Positions 55,588 to 64,000 of a stretch of DNA of 64,000 nt are shown here, piece after piece (positions within the stretch are counted from its first letter, which is position 1; every line of letters begins with the position of its first letter). Source of the DNA: Sphingomonadaceae bacterium. GTDB taxonomy: Bacteria > Pseudomonadota > Alphaproteobacteria > Sphingomonadales > Sphingomonadaceae. The stretch covers positions 1 through 64,000 of the forward strand of contig JAKFUU010000032.1 in NCBI GenBank assembly GCA_021732525.1, read 5' to 3'. The notes under the pieces are model-generated. The model saw only the letters and a program-made list of their open reading frames with translations, was not told the origin of the DNA and searched no databases. The position numbers and the translations under genes are program-made.

Positions 55588-56478
55588 ATGGCTGCGCTCC
55601 ACCCTCGTCCGATGATACCTTTTTTGGTTGCTTGCGCCGGCATTGCGTCTTTTTCGGCCATGGATGTGGCGATGAAAGATCTGGCCATTGCGCTGGGCGC
55701 TTACAACGCGGTTTTGTGGCGCAATTTGATTGGCGCGGCGATGGTGGGAATGGTTTTTGCCGCCCGCCGTGAGCGCTGGCCCGGCCTGTCTGTCTTGCGG
55801 CTGCATTTGAAGCGTAGTGCGGTGGTTGCGGCGATGGCGCTGTCTTTCTTTTGGGGGCTGACCCGGCTTCCCCTGGCCGAAGCTATCGGGCTGAGCTTCG
55901 TTGCTCCGCTGGTGGCGCTGTATCTTGCGGCCATTTTGCTGGGCGAAACCATCGGGCGGCAAGCCATTTGGGCGTCGGTGGCCGGCTTGATGGGAACCGG
56001 CGTGATTTTGGCGGGCCGGCTGGTCGGTGCCTATGATGAACAAGCATTGCTGGGCGCATTCGCGGTGCTGATTTCCGCATTGCTTTATGCCTATAATCTT
56101 ATTCTTGCTCGCCAACAGGCGCAGCAAGCCGGCCCGGTCGAAATCGCTTTTTTTCAAAATCTGTTCACTGCCGTAATTTTGTCACTTTTTGCCTTTTGGT
56201 TCATCGAACCTTTGCCGGCGGGCAAATTTCCGCTGGCTTTGCTGGCGGCATTTTTGGCGGTGGTTTCGCTGTTGTTGCTGAGCTGGGCCTATGCCCGCGC
56301 GGAGGCGCAAATTTTGATCCCGGTTGAATATACCGGCTTTGTCTGGGCGGTCTTGTTCGGCTGGCTCTTTTTCAACGAAGCGGTAACTTTGACGACATTG
56401 GCCGGCACGATGCTGATAATAACCGGCAGCCTGTTGGCTGCGCGCGCCGAGACGAAAATTCCACCCCTTGCCGAATGA
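55588..56478 (+). CDS. EamA/DMT-family transporter
   Basis: This 296-residue membrane protein has ten predicted transmembrane segments in two EamA repeats, starting with FLVACAGIASFSAMDVAMKDLA (core IASFSAMDVAMKD) and again after ALLGAFAVLISALLYAYNLI. The R-rich loop WRNLIGAA is normal. Drug/metabolite transporters export diverse small molecules; the substrate cannot be read. Starts at 55588 or 55612 are possible. It overlaps the next ORF's upstream region and is followed by an L,D-transpeptidase gene. Confidence 0.85.
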   Translation: MAALHPRPMIPFLVACAGIASFSAMDVAMKDLAIALGAYNAVLWRNLIGAAMVGMVFAARRERWPGLSVLRLHLKRSAVVAAMALSFFWGLTRLPLAEAIGLSFVAPLVALYLAAILLGETIGRQAIWASVAGLMGTGVILAGRLVGAYDEQALLGAFAVLISALLYAYNLILARQQAQQAGPVEIAFFQNLFTAVILSLFAFWFIEPLPAGKFPLALLAAFLAVVSLLLLSWAYARAEAQILIPVEYTGFVWAVLFGWLFFNEAVTLTTLAGTMLIITGSLLAARAETKIPPLAE

Positions 56479-56543
56479 GAATGACGGTGGCAGTCTCCAT
56501 CGTCGCAAAAATGCAGTATTTTTGCGGAGAATGGACGGAATTG

Positions 56544-57158
56544 ATGGTCGAATCATGCCACCGGCGCAGCTTGTTAAAGGCATCCTTTGCGGCCGCCGCA
56601 ACGGCGGTGATTCCAGCGCGCGCCTTTGCCACGCCAACCACCGTTCCGCCCGAACAGCGCAAATTGATCGCTCGGGCGCAGCAGGAAATTTCACGGCTGG
56701 GCGGTAAATTATGGCGCACCGATAAGGTGGGCCTGGTTGATTTTAATCTGCCTTCTCACGAGCCACGTTTGTTCATTGCCGATATGCTGCAAGGTTCGGT
56801 GCGCTCCTATCTGGTTGCGCATGGCCGCGGATCGGACCGCGAACATGACGGATGGCTAAAGAATTTTTCGGGTCAGCCGGGATCGCTGGCCACCTCGCGC
56901 GGCGCTTATCTCACGATGGATTGGTATCACGGGCGCTATGGCGCATCGATGCGGCTGGGCGGATTGGATGCGGATAATCACACCGCGCTGGAACGCGCGA
57001 TCGTGATTCACGAAGCTTGGTATTCCAACCCCGATATGATCGAAAAATGGGGCAAGCTGGGCCGCAGCGAAGGCTGTTTCGCGGTATCCGAAGGGTTGAA
57101 TAAGGAAATGCTCTATCACCTTGGCGGCGGGCGCTTGCTGTTTGCCGATAAGCTATAA
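56544..57158 (+). CDS. Secreted murein L,D-transpeptidase-type protein
   Basis: This is a small L,D-transpeptidase catalytic-domain protein, 204 residues from ATG 56544. A twin-arginine-like leader (HRRSLLKASFAAAATAVIPA, core RRSLLK) is present. The catalytic region ends GRSEGCFAVS, with Cys as nucleophile, instead of the usual HGCIR of the YkuD type; preceding motif FIADMLQGSVRSYLVAHGRG (core FIADMLQGSVRSY) matches the family as I recall. It probably modifies peptidoglycan. An upstream ATG (56511) is an alternative. It is convergent with a YcbB-type gene. Confidence 0.8.
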   Translation: MVESCHRRSLLKASFAAAATAVIPARAFATPTTVPPEQRKLIARAQQEISRLGGKLWRTDKVGLVDFNLPSHEPRLFIADMLQGSVRSYLVAHGRGSDREHDGWLKNFSGQPGSLATSRGAYLTMDWYHGRYGASMRLGGLDADNHTALERAIVIHEAWYSNPDMIEKWGKLGRSEGCFAVSEGLNKEMLYHLGGGRLLFADKL

Positions 57159-57192
57159 TCGGCTTATTGAGGTCTCGCGTTCAACGCGCTTC

Positions 57193-58521
57193 TTATGCAC
57201 CGGGCCGCGCGATAACGATAACATCTTCATTTCGTGACATTTTGCCGGTCCGAACCGCGCGGGCGGAGGATAGCGCGTCAAACACTGGCTTGTCGCGGGT
57301 ATAAATATCGCCAAAGCTCTGCAATTTGCCCGCTACATTCGTCGCCATGGTAAAATAGGTTATGTAAACCGGCAGCTCATGCTTCACCGGAACGCGGGTA
57401 TATTGCAGCGATTTGATAACCTCTTTTGATTTGGCGATCGGCACATCGCCCTGCACCAAGGCAATCGTCATGGCCAGCGCCATCGCGTCTTCGGTGCGGA
57501 TGCAGCCATGGCTGAGCGCGCGCGCGGGATTTGCAAATAAATGGCGCGTGGGGGTATCATGCAGGAAAATGGCATGCGGGTTGGGCATGTCCAGCTTCAT
57601 ATAGCCCAAGGAATTGGTCGGGCTGGGTTTCTGCACGACGCCGATATAGCCATTGGCGCCCTTGGTGGCTTTATACCCTTGCGCGGCGGCCCATACTGGG
57701 TTGGCCAGCACTTTTGCGCCCAGCCCTTCGCCCTTGACGATGCTTTGCGGCACCGTCCAGGTGGGGTTGAAAATAACGCCCTCAACCCGTTCGGCCAATT
57801 GCGGCGTCGCGGTGGTCCCGGCCTTGCCAACAATCGTGCGATAGGTTGCGATCTGCCGATTATTGACCACATAACGCAGCATATATTCGGGCACATTGGT
57901 GAGCAGATAATCTTTACCCAAATCGCGCCCGAGCCAGCGCCACCGGTCCATATTCGCCGCAATCTGGCGGCGGCGCGTTACCTGTTCCTTGGGCGTCGCG
58001 GCGAGCGCGGCGCGCAATGCGGCATAATCGGGATGCGCCGGCTCCAGCGATTTCAGCGTTCCGGCAACATCGCCGCTGGCCAGCGCATCGGACAGCAGCG
58101 CGCTGGTGGGTCGCTGGTCATAATCGGGATCATCGACAAACCATTGAACCCGCGATTTCATCGGTGTTCGGCCATCGCGCAAGTCTTCGGCAAGCCAGGT
58201 AAAGGTGCGAACGAATTCTTCGTCCAGCGCCTTGCCCGCGCCCAGCGCGATCGCGGCGGATAATTGGTGCGGAAGATAATCGGCGGGATTAAGGCCTTCT
58301 TGGCCGGCCGCGTTGATCACAGCGAGCAATGTTTCGGCCTGCGCAACCGACCAAACCGGCGCAAGCTCCTGTTGCGCGGCGGCCGGGGCAGGGGGCGTCC
58401 CCGGATTTGTCGTGGCTTGATCCGCAGCGGGCGGCAACTGGGGCGCGGCGGTTTTGTCTTGCGCAGCAGCCGGCACCGTTACCAAAGCACCTATAGCGGC
58501 GAGTATCGCCGATCGTTTCAT
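57193..58521 (-). CDS. L,D-transpeptidase, YcbB/LdtD type
   Basis: This is a periplasmic L,D-transpeptidase that forms 3-3 peptidoglycan cross-links. The start ATG 58521 gives a signal peptide (AILAAIGALVTVPAAAQ), then a Pro/Ala-rich linker, a scaffold domain, and the YkuD domain with NPARALSHGCIRTEDA (nucleophile Cys) and YGPKATKG-like substrate residues (QGYKATKGANGY). The 442 residues fit YcbB, which has a long lid. It is close to, but on the other strand from, a second transpeptidase gene. The two may serve different steps. Confidence 0.9.
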   Translation of the reverse strand: MKRSAILAAIGALVTVPAAAQDKTAAPQLPPAADQATTNPGTPPAPAAAQQELAPVWSVAQAETLLAVINAAGQEGLNPADYLPHQLSAAIALGAGKALDEEFVRTFTWLAEDLRDGRTPMKSRVQWFVDDPDYDQRPTSALLSDALASGDVAGTLKSLEPAHPDYAALRAALAATPKEQVTRRRQIAANMDRWRWLGRDLGKDYLLTNVPEYMLRYVVNNRQIATYRTIVGKAGTTATPQLAERVEGVIFNPTWTVPQSIVKGEGLGAKVLANPVWAAAQGYKATKGANGYIGVVQKPSPTNSLGYMKLDMPNPHAIFLHDTPTRHLFANPARALSHGCIRTEDAMALAMTIALVQGDVPIAKSKEVIKSLQYTRVPVKHELPVYITYFTMATNVAGKLQSFGDIYTRDKPVFDALSSARAVRTGKMSRNEDVIVIARPGA

Positions 58522-58638
58522 AGCCAATATCATAGCGTAAATTGCCACCATCAAAATAAGTCAGGACCAAATTTGAATCGCCTATATCATAAGCAAAACT
58601 GCCCGAATATATCTTTCGTAGCGATTGCTGACATCCTA

Positions 58639-59169
58639 TTAACCCAAGCTGACTGAACGCTTTGCCAACCATTCCTCGCGGGTTTGACCCCACGCATCGA
58701 CCGGAAGCTGGTGATAGGGTTCGGGCATGCTGGTCGGGCCTTGATTGACCGAACCCAGCCGCTGCGCCAATTTTTGCGATGGGATATTATCGGGGGCGAT
58801 GCAATGGATCACATTGTCCCAGCCTAGCACATCAAAGGCATAATCCAACGATGCGGCCGCGGCTTCATAAGCATAGCCTTGGCCCGCATATTCGCGCGCC
58901 ACGCCCCACCCGATTTCATTGCCCGGCCAATCATCGGGACGCCATGGCCCGGTGCGGCCGATCCATTCGCCGGTATCGCGGCGGATCATCGAAAACATCG
59001 CAAATCCGCGGATCGTCCAAGCACCCGCCATCGCGCAAAGCGCGCGCCAGGCTTCGGATCGCGCCTGTGTTCCGCCCAGAAACCGCATCGTTTCCGCATC
59101 TGCATGAAATGCCGCCCATGCGTCCATATCGGCGGCGCTGGGCGGGCGCAGGATAAGGCGCGGCGTCAT
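58639..59169 (-). CDS. GNAT acetyltransferase, RimJ-like
   Basis: This is a GNAT protein of the RimJ/RimL type, 176 residues from ATG 59169: LILRPPSAADMDAWAAFHAD (core LRPPSAADMDAW), IGRTGPWRPDDWPG, EIGWGVAREYAGQGYAYEAAAASLDYAF (core GWGVAREYAGQGYA), which is the acetyl-CoA loop, and the C-terminal NIPSQKLAQRLG. TTG 59190 has a better ribosome-binding site (GGAGAAA) and would add seven residues. Target, a protein N-terminus or small amine, is unknown. Confidence 0.83.
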   Translation of the reverse strand: MTPRLILRPPSAADMDAWAAFHADAETMRFLGGTQARSEAWRALCAMAGAWTIRGFAMFSMIRRDTGEWIGRTGPWRPDDWPGNEIGWGVAREYAGQGYAYEAAAASLDYAFDVLGWDNVIHCIAPDNIPSQKLAQRLGSVNQGPTSMPEPYHQLPVDAWGQTREEWLAKRSVSLG

Positions 59170-59308
59170 CAAAAAGGGTCCGCTGCTCAACCATTTTCTC
59201 CTTATGGACCATGTTTCATCCCGCCGCCTTAACCCCCGGCGGAGCAAAACGAAAGTAGCGAATAAAAATATGCTTGCCATCCAGGTGCATTACTCATATA
59301 ATACAGCT

Positions 59309-59530
59309 ATGGCAAATCTTCTCGCATTCCTCTTTGGGCTCGTCGCGCTTCTGCTCGCTTTCATCGCTTTTATCCCATTTTTGGGATGGATGAATTGGTT
59401 CCTCATTCCGATCGCCATTTTAGGGGCGATTTGCGGATTTATTTCATCCAGCAATAGCGGCAGAAATTTCTGCCTTTTCGTCATCGCCCTCTGCGCGCTT
59501 CGCCTTTGGCTGGGCGGCGGATTTATCTGA
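59309..59530 (+). CDS. Small membrane protein, 73 aa
   Basis: This hydrophobic 73-residue protein has two membrane segments, LLAFLFGLVALLLAFIAFIPFLG and FLIPIAILGAICGFIS (each under 24 residues, cores FGLVALLLAFIAF and IPIAILGAICGF), and a third shorter one near the C-terminus (FCLFVIALCALRL). It resembles small inner-membrane proteins without assigned role. ATG 59309 gives a clean start. It is alone and divergent from the GNAT gene. It is likely a real gene but is short, so only moderately sure. Confidence 0.55.
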   Translation: MANLLAFLFGLVALLLAFIAFIPFLGWMNWFLIPIAILGAICGFISSSNSGRNFCLFVIALCALRLWLGGGFI

Positions 59531-59562
59531 AAACCGGGTTTATCTGAAAACGCAGCCAAATG

Positions 59563-60204
59563 TTACGATGGGGTCATTCGGATCAAATTTTTAATCTCCG
59601 CATGGGCGTGATTGCTGTTCAACCCACTAAAAATGGTGCCGATAATCACCGATAATTTTTCTTCGGATAGATTATGCATAATCATCATCAAGCTGTTGGG
59701 GTTGACATAGGGAAAGACCATCTGATTGATTAATGACACGCATTGATCGATCGACAGCCCTTGAAAATATCCTGCTTCCATTGCTTCGGCGACGATCATC
59801 GCTAGATAATGATCGCCCAGATCAACATAGCCGCGAACAACTTCAAAATGGCGGTCGCCCAATTCGCAGAAGCTTTTGAATAATTCGGGATCATCCTCAT
59901 AACGGCGGCACATAAGTGCGAAACGCCGGGCAAAAAAGGCCAGCATTTTTTCCGGCACTTTCAGGTTTGATGCGACCACATCCTCCATCACCGCAATCTT
60001 GTCGGCGAACCAATCCTCCGCCACGGCCTCTAACAAAGCTTCTTTGCTTTCAAAAAAACGGTAGATGTTGGAGGGCGACATTCCCGCCTCTGCTGCCAAT
60101 TCGGTCATAGAAATATCGGCGGCACCGCGCGCGCGCACCAATTTTTCAACGGTGGTCAGCAATAGCTTGCGCCCTGCTTCGATATCGGTTTGCGGCCGTG
60201 CCAT
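59563..60204 (-). CDS. TetR-family transcription regulator
   Basis: This is a TetR repressor. The N-terminal helix-turn-helix is ISMTELAAEAGMSPSNIYRFFESKEALLEAV (core LAAEAGMSPSNIYRFF), at about residues 30-60. The C-terminal ligand domain covers the rest; length 213 from ATG 60204, which has AGGA at good spacing, whereas ATG 60210 is too close. The C-terminal part has a TetR_C family fold with no known ligand. The target may be its divergent or nearby transporter genes, including the Bcr/CflA-type MFS pump 1.2 kb away (inference). Confidence 0.87.
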   Translation of the reverse strand: MARPQTDIEAGRKLLLTTVEKLVRARGAADISMTELAAEAGMSPSNIYRFFESKEALLEAVAEDWFADKIAVMEDVVASNLKVPEKMLAFFARRFALMCRRYEDDPELFKSFCELGDRHFEVVRGYVDLGDHYLAMIVAEAMEAGYFQGLSIDQCVSLINQMVFPYVNPNSLMMIMHNLSEEKLSVIIGTIFSGLNSNHAHAEIKNLIRMTPS

Positions 60205-60258
60205 CTTCATTCCTGTATTATCTGTGCATGTCAGTTTTATGATATATGAAAAGTATTT

Positions 60259-61398
60259 TCAATTTTCAATTACGCCGAAAGAAAAAGTTTGTTGTGCGTC
60301 AATTTTTTGTTGATTCATCGGTATTTCCGCCTGTTCGCTCGGGCCTGTCAGGTTGGATAATGTCAGCCCAAGCAAACGAAATCCGGTTGATGCGGGCAAT
60401 ATTATACTCAGCAACCGGTGGCTGATCGCGGCAAATTCCGCCTTATTGGCAACGGGCCGTTCGGTGCTAAAGGACCGGGTAATGGTGCGAAAATCGCTAT
60501 AGCGCGCCTTTAACGTCACCGTGCGGCCTTTGGCATCATGACGGTCAATCCGGTCCCAGACGGTTTCGATAATATCGTCCAGCGCGGCCTTTATCTCGTC
60601 ATCGGCTATTTTATCATCAAAATAGGTCGCCTCGCCGCCGATGGATTTTCGCGGACTGTTTGCGTTGACGGGGCGATGGTCGATCCCGCGCGCGGCGAGA
60701 TACAAATAATCGCCCGCGCTACCAAAATGCGCGCGCAGCCATGCCTGCTCTTTCCGGCGCAGATCGGCGCCGGTTTCGATGCCGAGTCGCGCCATTTTTT
60801 CCGCCGTACGCGGGCCGACGCCGTGAAAGCGCCGCACCGGCAACCCTGCGACAAAATCCGCGCCTTGTTCGGGCAGGATGACGCATAGGCCGTCGGGCTT
60901 ATTCTGATCGCTCGCCAATTTCGCAATGAATTTATTATAGCTTACCCCCGCGCTTGCGGTAAGCCCGGTTTCTTCCCGGATCGCGGCGCGGATGGCCTTG
61001 GCGATCTTAACCGCACTCCCAATGCCTTGCTTATCCTCGGTCACATCCAGATAAGCCTCGTCGAGCGATAGCGGCTGGATTAAATCGGTGTAACGTTCGA
61101 AAATACCGCGTATATGCCGCGATACCGCGCGGTAGGCGTCAAACCGTGCATCCACAAATATCAGATCGGGGCACAGGCGGATGGCGCGGCTGGAGGGCAT
61201 GGCCGATTTGACGCCAAATTTCCTGGCTTCATAGCTTGCCGCGGCCACGACGCTACGTTTGGATGAACCGCCGACCGCAACGGGCTTTCCGCGCAGCGCC
61301 GGGTCATCGCGCTGTTCGACGCTGGCGAAGAAGGCATCCATATCGACATGGATGATTTTTCGTAAAGGCGCGTCTTCACTGGTCATTGACGATTTCAT
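60259..61398 (-). CDS. dinB: DNA polymerase IV (Y family)
   Basis: This is a translesion polymerase. The palm has the catalytic IIHVDMDAFFASVE and the SLDEAYLDVT motif; the helix-hairpin-helix region has LPVRRFHGVGPRTAEKMARLGIE (core RRFHGVGPRTAEKM); the little finger follows. The start used is ATG 61398, with ATG 61386 (MTSEDAPL) also possible. Length 379 is normal. A conserved beta-clamp motif is near the C-terminus (QQTFSFG). It is likely DNA-damage induced, but no LexA box is obvious in the short upstream gap, which it shares with an MFS gene. Confidence 0.94.
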   Translation of the reverse strand: MKSSMTSEDAPLRKIIHVDMDAFFASVEQRDDPALRGKPVAVGGSSKRSVVAAASYEARKFGVKSAMPSSRAIRLCPDLIFVDARFDAYRAVSRHIRGIFERYTDLIQPLSLDEAYLDVTEDKQGIGSAVKIAKAIRAAIREETGLTASAGVSYNKFIAKLASDQNKPDGLCVILPEQGADFVAGLPVRRFHGVGPRTAEKMARLGIETGADLRRKEQAWLRAHFGSAGDYLYLAARGIDHRPVNANSPRKSIGGEATYFDDKIADDEIKAALDDIIETVWDRIDRHDAKGRTVTLKARYSDFRTITRSFSTERPVANKAEFAAISHRLLSIILPASTGFRLLGLTLSNLTGPSEQAEIPMNQQKIDAQQTFSFGVIEN

Positions 61399-61454
61399 CC
61401 CGGCGATGTTTTATCTATATAGCCAATCTGCGGTCAAAGCGTCATAGCGCAAAC

Positions 61455-62699
61455 ATGACTTTCTCCCAAAAAAATCGGGCCCGTGAACCGGGTGCCAAGG
61501 AATTGGTGGCGATGATGGCGTCGCTGATGGCGCTCAATGCGCTGGCTATTGATACCATGCTGCCCGCCTTTCCGTTGATGCAGGACAGCTTGGGCATCAC
61601 CAATGCGAATGATGTGCAATTTATTATCAGCGTCTTTTTGGGCGGCATGGGGGTGGGGTCGATATTTTATGGGCCATTGTCCGACCGGTTTGGCCGCCGA
61701 GCGGTCATGTTGCCCGCCATCACCGGCTATGTGGTTTTTTCTCTGGCCTGCGGTGTGGCACCGTCCTTTGAGATATTGCTCGCCATGCGCTTTCTGCAAG
61801 GGTTGAGCGGCGCAGCGATGGGCGTGCTGGTGGCGGCGGTCATCCGCGACCGGTTCGAAGGCGACAAAATGGCGCGGCATATGTCGATGATTTACATGAC
61901 CTTTATGGTTGTGCCGATCATCGCGCCGCTGATCGGTTCTTTATTGTTAACGATTGTCGACTGGCAATGGATATTCAACTTTTTTGCCTTTTTGGCGCTG
62001 GTGCTGGCCTTATGGATCTGGCGGCGGTTGCCCGAAACTTTGGACCCAGCAAATAAACAGCCCATCCAACCGCGCGCTATTATCCGCAATTGGGGGCAGG
62101 TGCTGCAAAACCGTATGGCCATTGGCTATGTTGTGGCCAGCGGTGTCGCGCAAGGGGCGCTTTATGGTTATCTAAATGCATCGGAACAGCTATTTTCGAA
62201 AAGCTTTGGTGCGCGCGATTTTTTCCCGATCGGCTTTGCGATTATCGCCGTCGGCATTGCTTGCGCCAATTTTACCAACAGCCGGATCGTCGAACGTTTC
62301 GGCGCGCGCCGGGTTTCGCATGGCGCGATCTTGCTATTCATTACGTTGGCGGTCATGCAGCTATTGGCTTCAATTTGGGTGCCGATGTCGCTGCCGATAT
62401 TCCTCGCGTTGTTGACGGGCAATATGGCGATGATTGGTTTTTTGGGATCGAATTTCTCGGCGATCGCGATGCAGCCCTTTGGCACGATTGCGGGGTCTGC
62501 TTCGTCCTTTCAACAAACATTGCGGACTTTGTTGGCTGCGGGCCTGGGCGCGGCCATTGGCGCGCAGTTTGATGGCACCGTCACCCCAATAGCCGCTGGA
62601 TTTGCCCTGTGCGGCGCCGCCAGCCTATGCTTGGTTCTGGTGAGCGAGCGCGGGCGGCTATTCACCCGGCCTGGAACGACGAAGCCAGTGCCGATGTAG
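61455..62699 (+). CDS. Bcr/CflA-family multidrug MFS pump
   Basis: This 414-residue MFS exporter of the Bcr/CflA type has 12 transmembrane segments and motif A (GPLSDRFGRRAVML). DTMLPAFPLM at segment 1 is typical of the family, as is FLQGLSGAAMGVLVAAVIRDRFEG (core LQGLSGAAMGVL). The ATG at 61455 fits. It probably exports drugs or small organic compounds; a TetR gene lies 1.2 kb away but with dinB between. It converges with an amino-acid permease gene over a short terminator. Confidence 0.9.
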   Translation: MTFSQKNRAREPGAKELVAMMASLMALNALAIDTMLPAFPLMQDSLGITNANDVQFIISVFLGGMGVGSIFYGPLSDRFGRRAVMLPAITGYVVFSLACGVAPSFEILLAMRFLQGLSGAAMGVLVAAVIRDRFEGDKMARHMSMIYMTFMVVPIIAPLIGSLLLTIVDWQWIFNFFAFLALVLALWIWRRLPETLDPANKQPIQPRAIIRNWGQVLQNRMAIGYVVASGVAQGALYGYLNASEQLFSKSFGARDFFPIGFAIIAVGIACANFTNSRIVERFGARRVSHGAILLFITLAVMQLLASIWVPMSLPIFLALLTGNMAMIGFLGSNFSAIAMQPFGTIAGSASSFQQTLRTLLAAGLGAAIGAQFDGTVTPIAAGFALCGAASLCLVLVSERGRLFTRPGTTKPVPM

Positions 62700-62727
62700 A
62701 GCGGGCCATCGAAGGAAAGAGAACAAA

Positions 62728-62753
62728 AAAGAGAGGCCGAAACCTCCCTCTTT
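62728..62753. terminator. Two-way terminator between MFS and permease
   Basis: AAAGAGAGG pairs with CCT-cc-CTCTTT, nine pairs with a two-base bulge, and is followed by a short T/A-rich run on both strands (TTTCTAAA and AACAAAAAA). It lies between convergent genes, so it can end both transcripts. Confidence 0.6.
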
Positions 62754-62773
62754 CTAAACCCTGCTACCGCGCG

Positions 62774-64000
62774 TCAATTCATTGGCGGCACCGATGTCGG
62801 CGGCATATCGGCGTCATCTTCATGGACATCGATTATGCCTTTGCCAACATGGCTGCGCGACCGGCTGTAGAGAAAATAAACGGCCAGCCCCAAAATCGCC
62901 CAAACGGCAAATAAGACCTGGCTCTTCACATCCAGATTATAAAGCAGGTAACCGCATCCGGCAATCGACAAGGGCGCGGTGACCCAGATTAGCGGCGTGC
63001 GAAATGGCCGGTGCCGCGTAGGATCGGTCCTGCGCAGCAGCAATACCGCGATCGAAACTGCGGCAAAGGCAAATAATGTGCCGGAATTTGATATATTCGC
63101 AAGTTGCCCAACGGGGAAAAATGCCGCAAATAATGCCACCGCTATCCCGGTTAAAATCGTGATCACATGCGGCGTTTTATATTTGGGGTGGATCCGCGAA
63201 AATGCCTCGGGCAACAAACCGTCACGGCTCATCACAAAAAATATCCTGGTTTGACCGAACATCATCATCAAAATCACCGACGGAAGTGCCAAAATGGCGG
63301 CAAGCCCGATCAAATTGCCAATTTGCGGCCAGCCAATTTCCCGCAACGTCCACGCCAGCGCTTCTTTGGAACAGGTCACGGCTTGCTGACCCAGCTCGGC
63401 GCAGCGGGCGGTCAATTCCTGACTGCCGGGTTCAAGCGCAATACCCGCCGCATTCGTGACCGGCTGCGCGCCGACAGAACCAATGACACCGGCGGAAACC
63501 AGCAGGTAAAAAATCGTACAAATGGCGAGCGATCCAATCAATCCGATGGGCATATTTCGCTGCGGATTTTTGGTTTCTTCGGCGGCGGTCGACACCGCAT
63601 CAAAGCCGACATAAGCAAAGAAAATGGATGCCGCCGCCGCCGATATACCCCCAAAGCCAAGCGGCGCAAAAGGTTCGAAATTTTCCATATTCATCACCGG
63701 TATGGCAAGCACAATGAAGGTAATCAGCGCGATGACTTTAATCATCACCAATATGGAATTGATGGTTGCGCTTTCTTTGGTGCCAATCAGCAATAGCCAA
63801 GTGACAACGCCCGCGATCAACATTGCGGGAATATTGATCAGCCCGCCGTCAAAAGGCCCAAGCACCCATGTCGCCGGAATATCGATCCCGGCCGCATTTT
63901 CCAGATAACCGATCATATAACCCGACCAGCCAACCGAAACCGCGCCGGCCGCAACCGCATATTCCAGGATGAGCGCCCATCCCACCATCCAGGCAAGAAT
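62774..64000 (-). CDS. Amino-acid permease (APC), partial
   Basis: This gene runs off the end of the window; its start is missing. The visible part, about 408 residues, holds at least nine transmembrane segments of the APC superfamily, with the signatures FFAYVGFDAVSTAAEETKNPQRNMPIGLIGS (core YVGFDAVSTAAEETKNPQRN), SRDGLLPE and TPLIWVTAPL. It looks like the CAT-type cationic or broad amino-acid transporter. The substrate is not decided. A periplasmic loop with two cysteines (RCAELGQQAVTCSK) lies between segments 7 and 8 by my count. Confidence 0.88.
   Translation of the reverse strand: MLAWMVGWALILEYAVAAGAVSVGWSGYMIGYLENAAGIDIPATWVLGPFDGGLINIPAMLIAGVVTWLLLIGTKESATINSILVMIKVIALITFIVLAIPVMNMENFEPFAPLGFGGISAAAASIFFAYVGFDAVSTAAEETKNPQRNMPIGLIGSLAICTIFYLLVSAGVIGSVGAQPVTNAAGIALEPGSQELTARCAELGQQAVTCSKEALAWTLREIGWPQIGNLIGLAAILALPSVILMMMFGQTRIFFVMSRDGLLPEAFSRIHPKYKTPHVITILTGIAVALFAAFFPVGQLANISNSGTLFAFAAVSIAVLLLRRTDPTRHRPFRTPLIWVTAPLSIAGCGYLLYNLDVKSQVLFAVWAILGLAVYFLYSRSRSHVGKGIIDVHEDDADMPPTSVPPMN

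Noticed and set aside
62774-64000. Internal Met near 63988 as start of the permease
   Set aside because: The open frame continues to the window end and the first helices of the family would be missing, so the true start is outside.

Overview
The window reads as chromosomal DNA of an aerobic alphaproteobacterium, most likely a member of the Sphingomonadales. The reasons are a stand-alone F1 ATP synthase operon in the order atpHAGDC with a short epsilon subunit, an exosortase A (XrtA) exopolysaccharide cluster of the sphingomonad type, several TonB-dependent receptors, and a RibB protein with an N-terminal helix-turn-helix. This assignment is inference from gene content; no rRNA or tRNA gene was seen.

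Layout. 1-490: a 36-bp palindrome and a broken DUF6265 gene. 491-6344 (minus): atpH-atpA-atpG-[insert]-atpD-atpC. The insert between atpG and atpD holds DUF4160, DUF2442, a second diverged copy of the last 25 or so codons of atpG, and an unknown 102-aa gene, all packed with overlaps or gaps of a few bases. 6591-7634: ada. 7850-20876 (plus): ten-gene XrtA exopolysaccharide cluster (export, chain length, tyrosine kinase, barrel, ATPase, deacetylase, FemAB-like, glycosyltransferase, exosortase A, amidotransferase). 20873-23781: truA, fmt, recR, def. 23893-29428: a beta-glucan-use type locus (MFS, truncated LacI regulator, TonB receptor with a LacI-type operator, GH16). 29765-33507: barrel protein, GT2 and a multispanning GT. 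33743-37472: TonB receptor plus secreted cysteine phosphatase behind a Pho-box-like repeat. 37500-39422 (minus): xpaC/telA. 39550-43511: arylesterase divergent from a YbbA/YbbP-like ABC pair. 43558-49030 (minus): CoA-ester lyase, MaoC hydratase, methylcrotonyl-CoA carboxylase alpha and beta, with a GNAT gene lodged between the carboxylase genes. 49213-50933 (minus): ribH and HTH-ribB. 51052-64000: mixed housekeeping and accessory genes, including DUF2855, two nitronate monooxygenases, a class II aldolase, two L,D-transpeptidase-type proteins, TetR, dinB, two transporters of different families and an amino-acid permease cut by the window end.

How the parts work together. The ATP synthase genes make the catalytic head and stalk; membrane subunits must be elsewhere. 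The XrtA cluster builds and exports a polysaccharide and carries a sorting enzyme, but no PEP-CTERM substrate is in the window. The two TonB receptor loci look like nutrient-scavenging modules, one for glucan and one, by inference, for a phosphate ester. Carboxylase, hydratase and lyase genes point to leucine or related acyl-CoA breakdown.

The points most worth a second look are the cassette inserted in the ATP synthase operon with its duplicated atpG tail, a palindromic repeat inserted in frame inside mccB, the HTH-RibB fusion beside a TCACAT palindrome array, the truncated LacI gene facing an apparently intact LacI-type operator, and a family of two-hairpin intergenic repeats whose stems vary in a compensated way.
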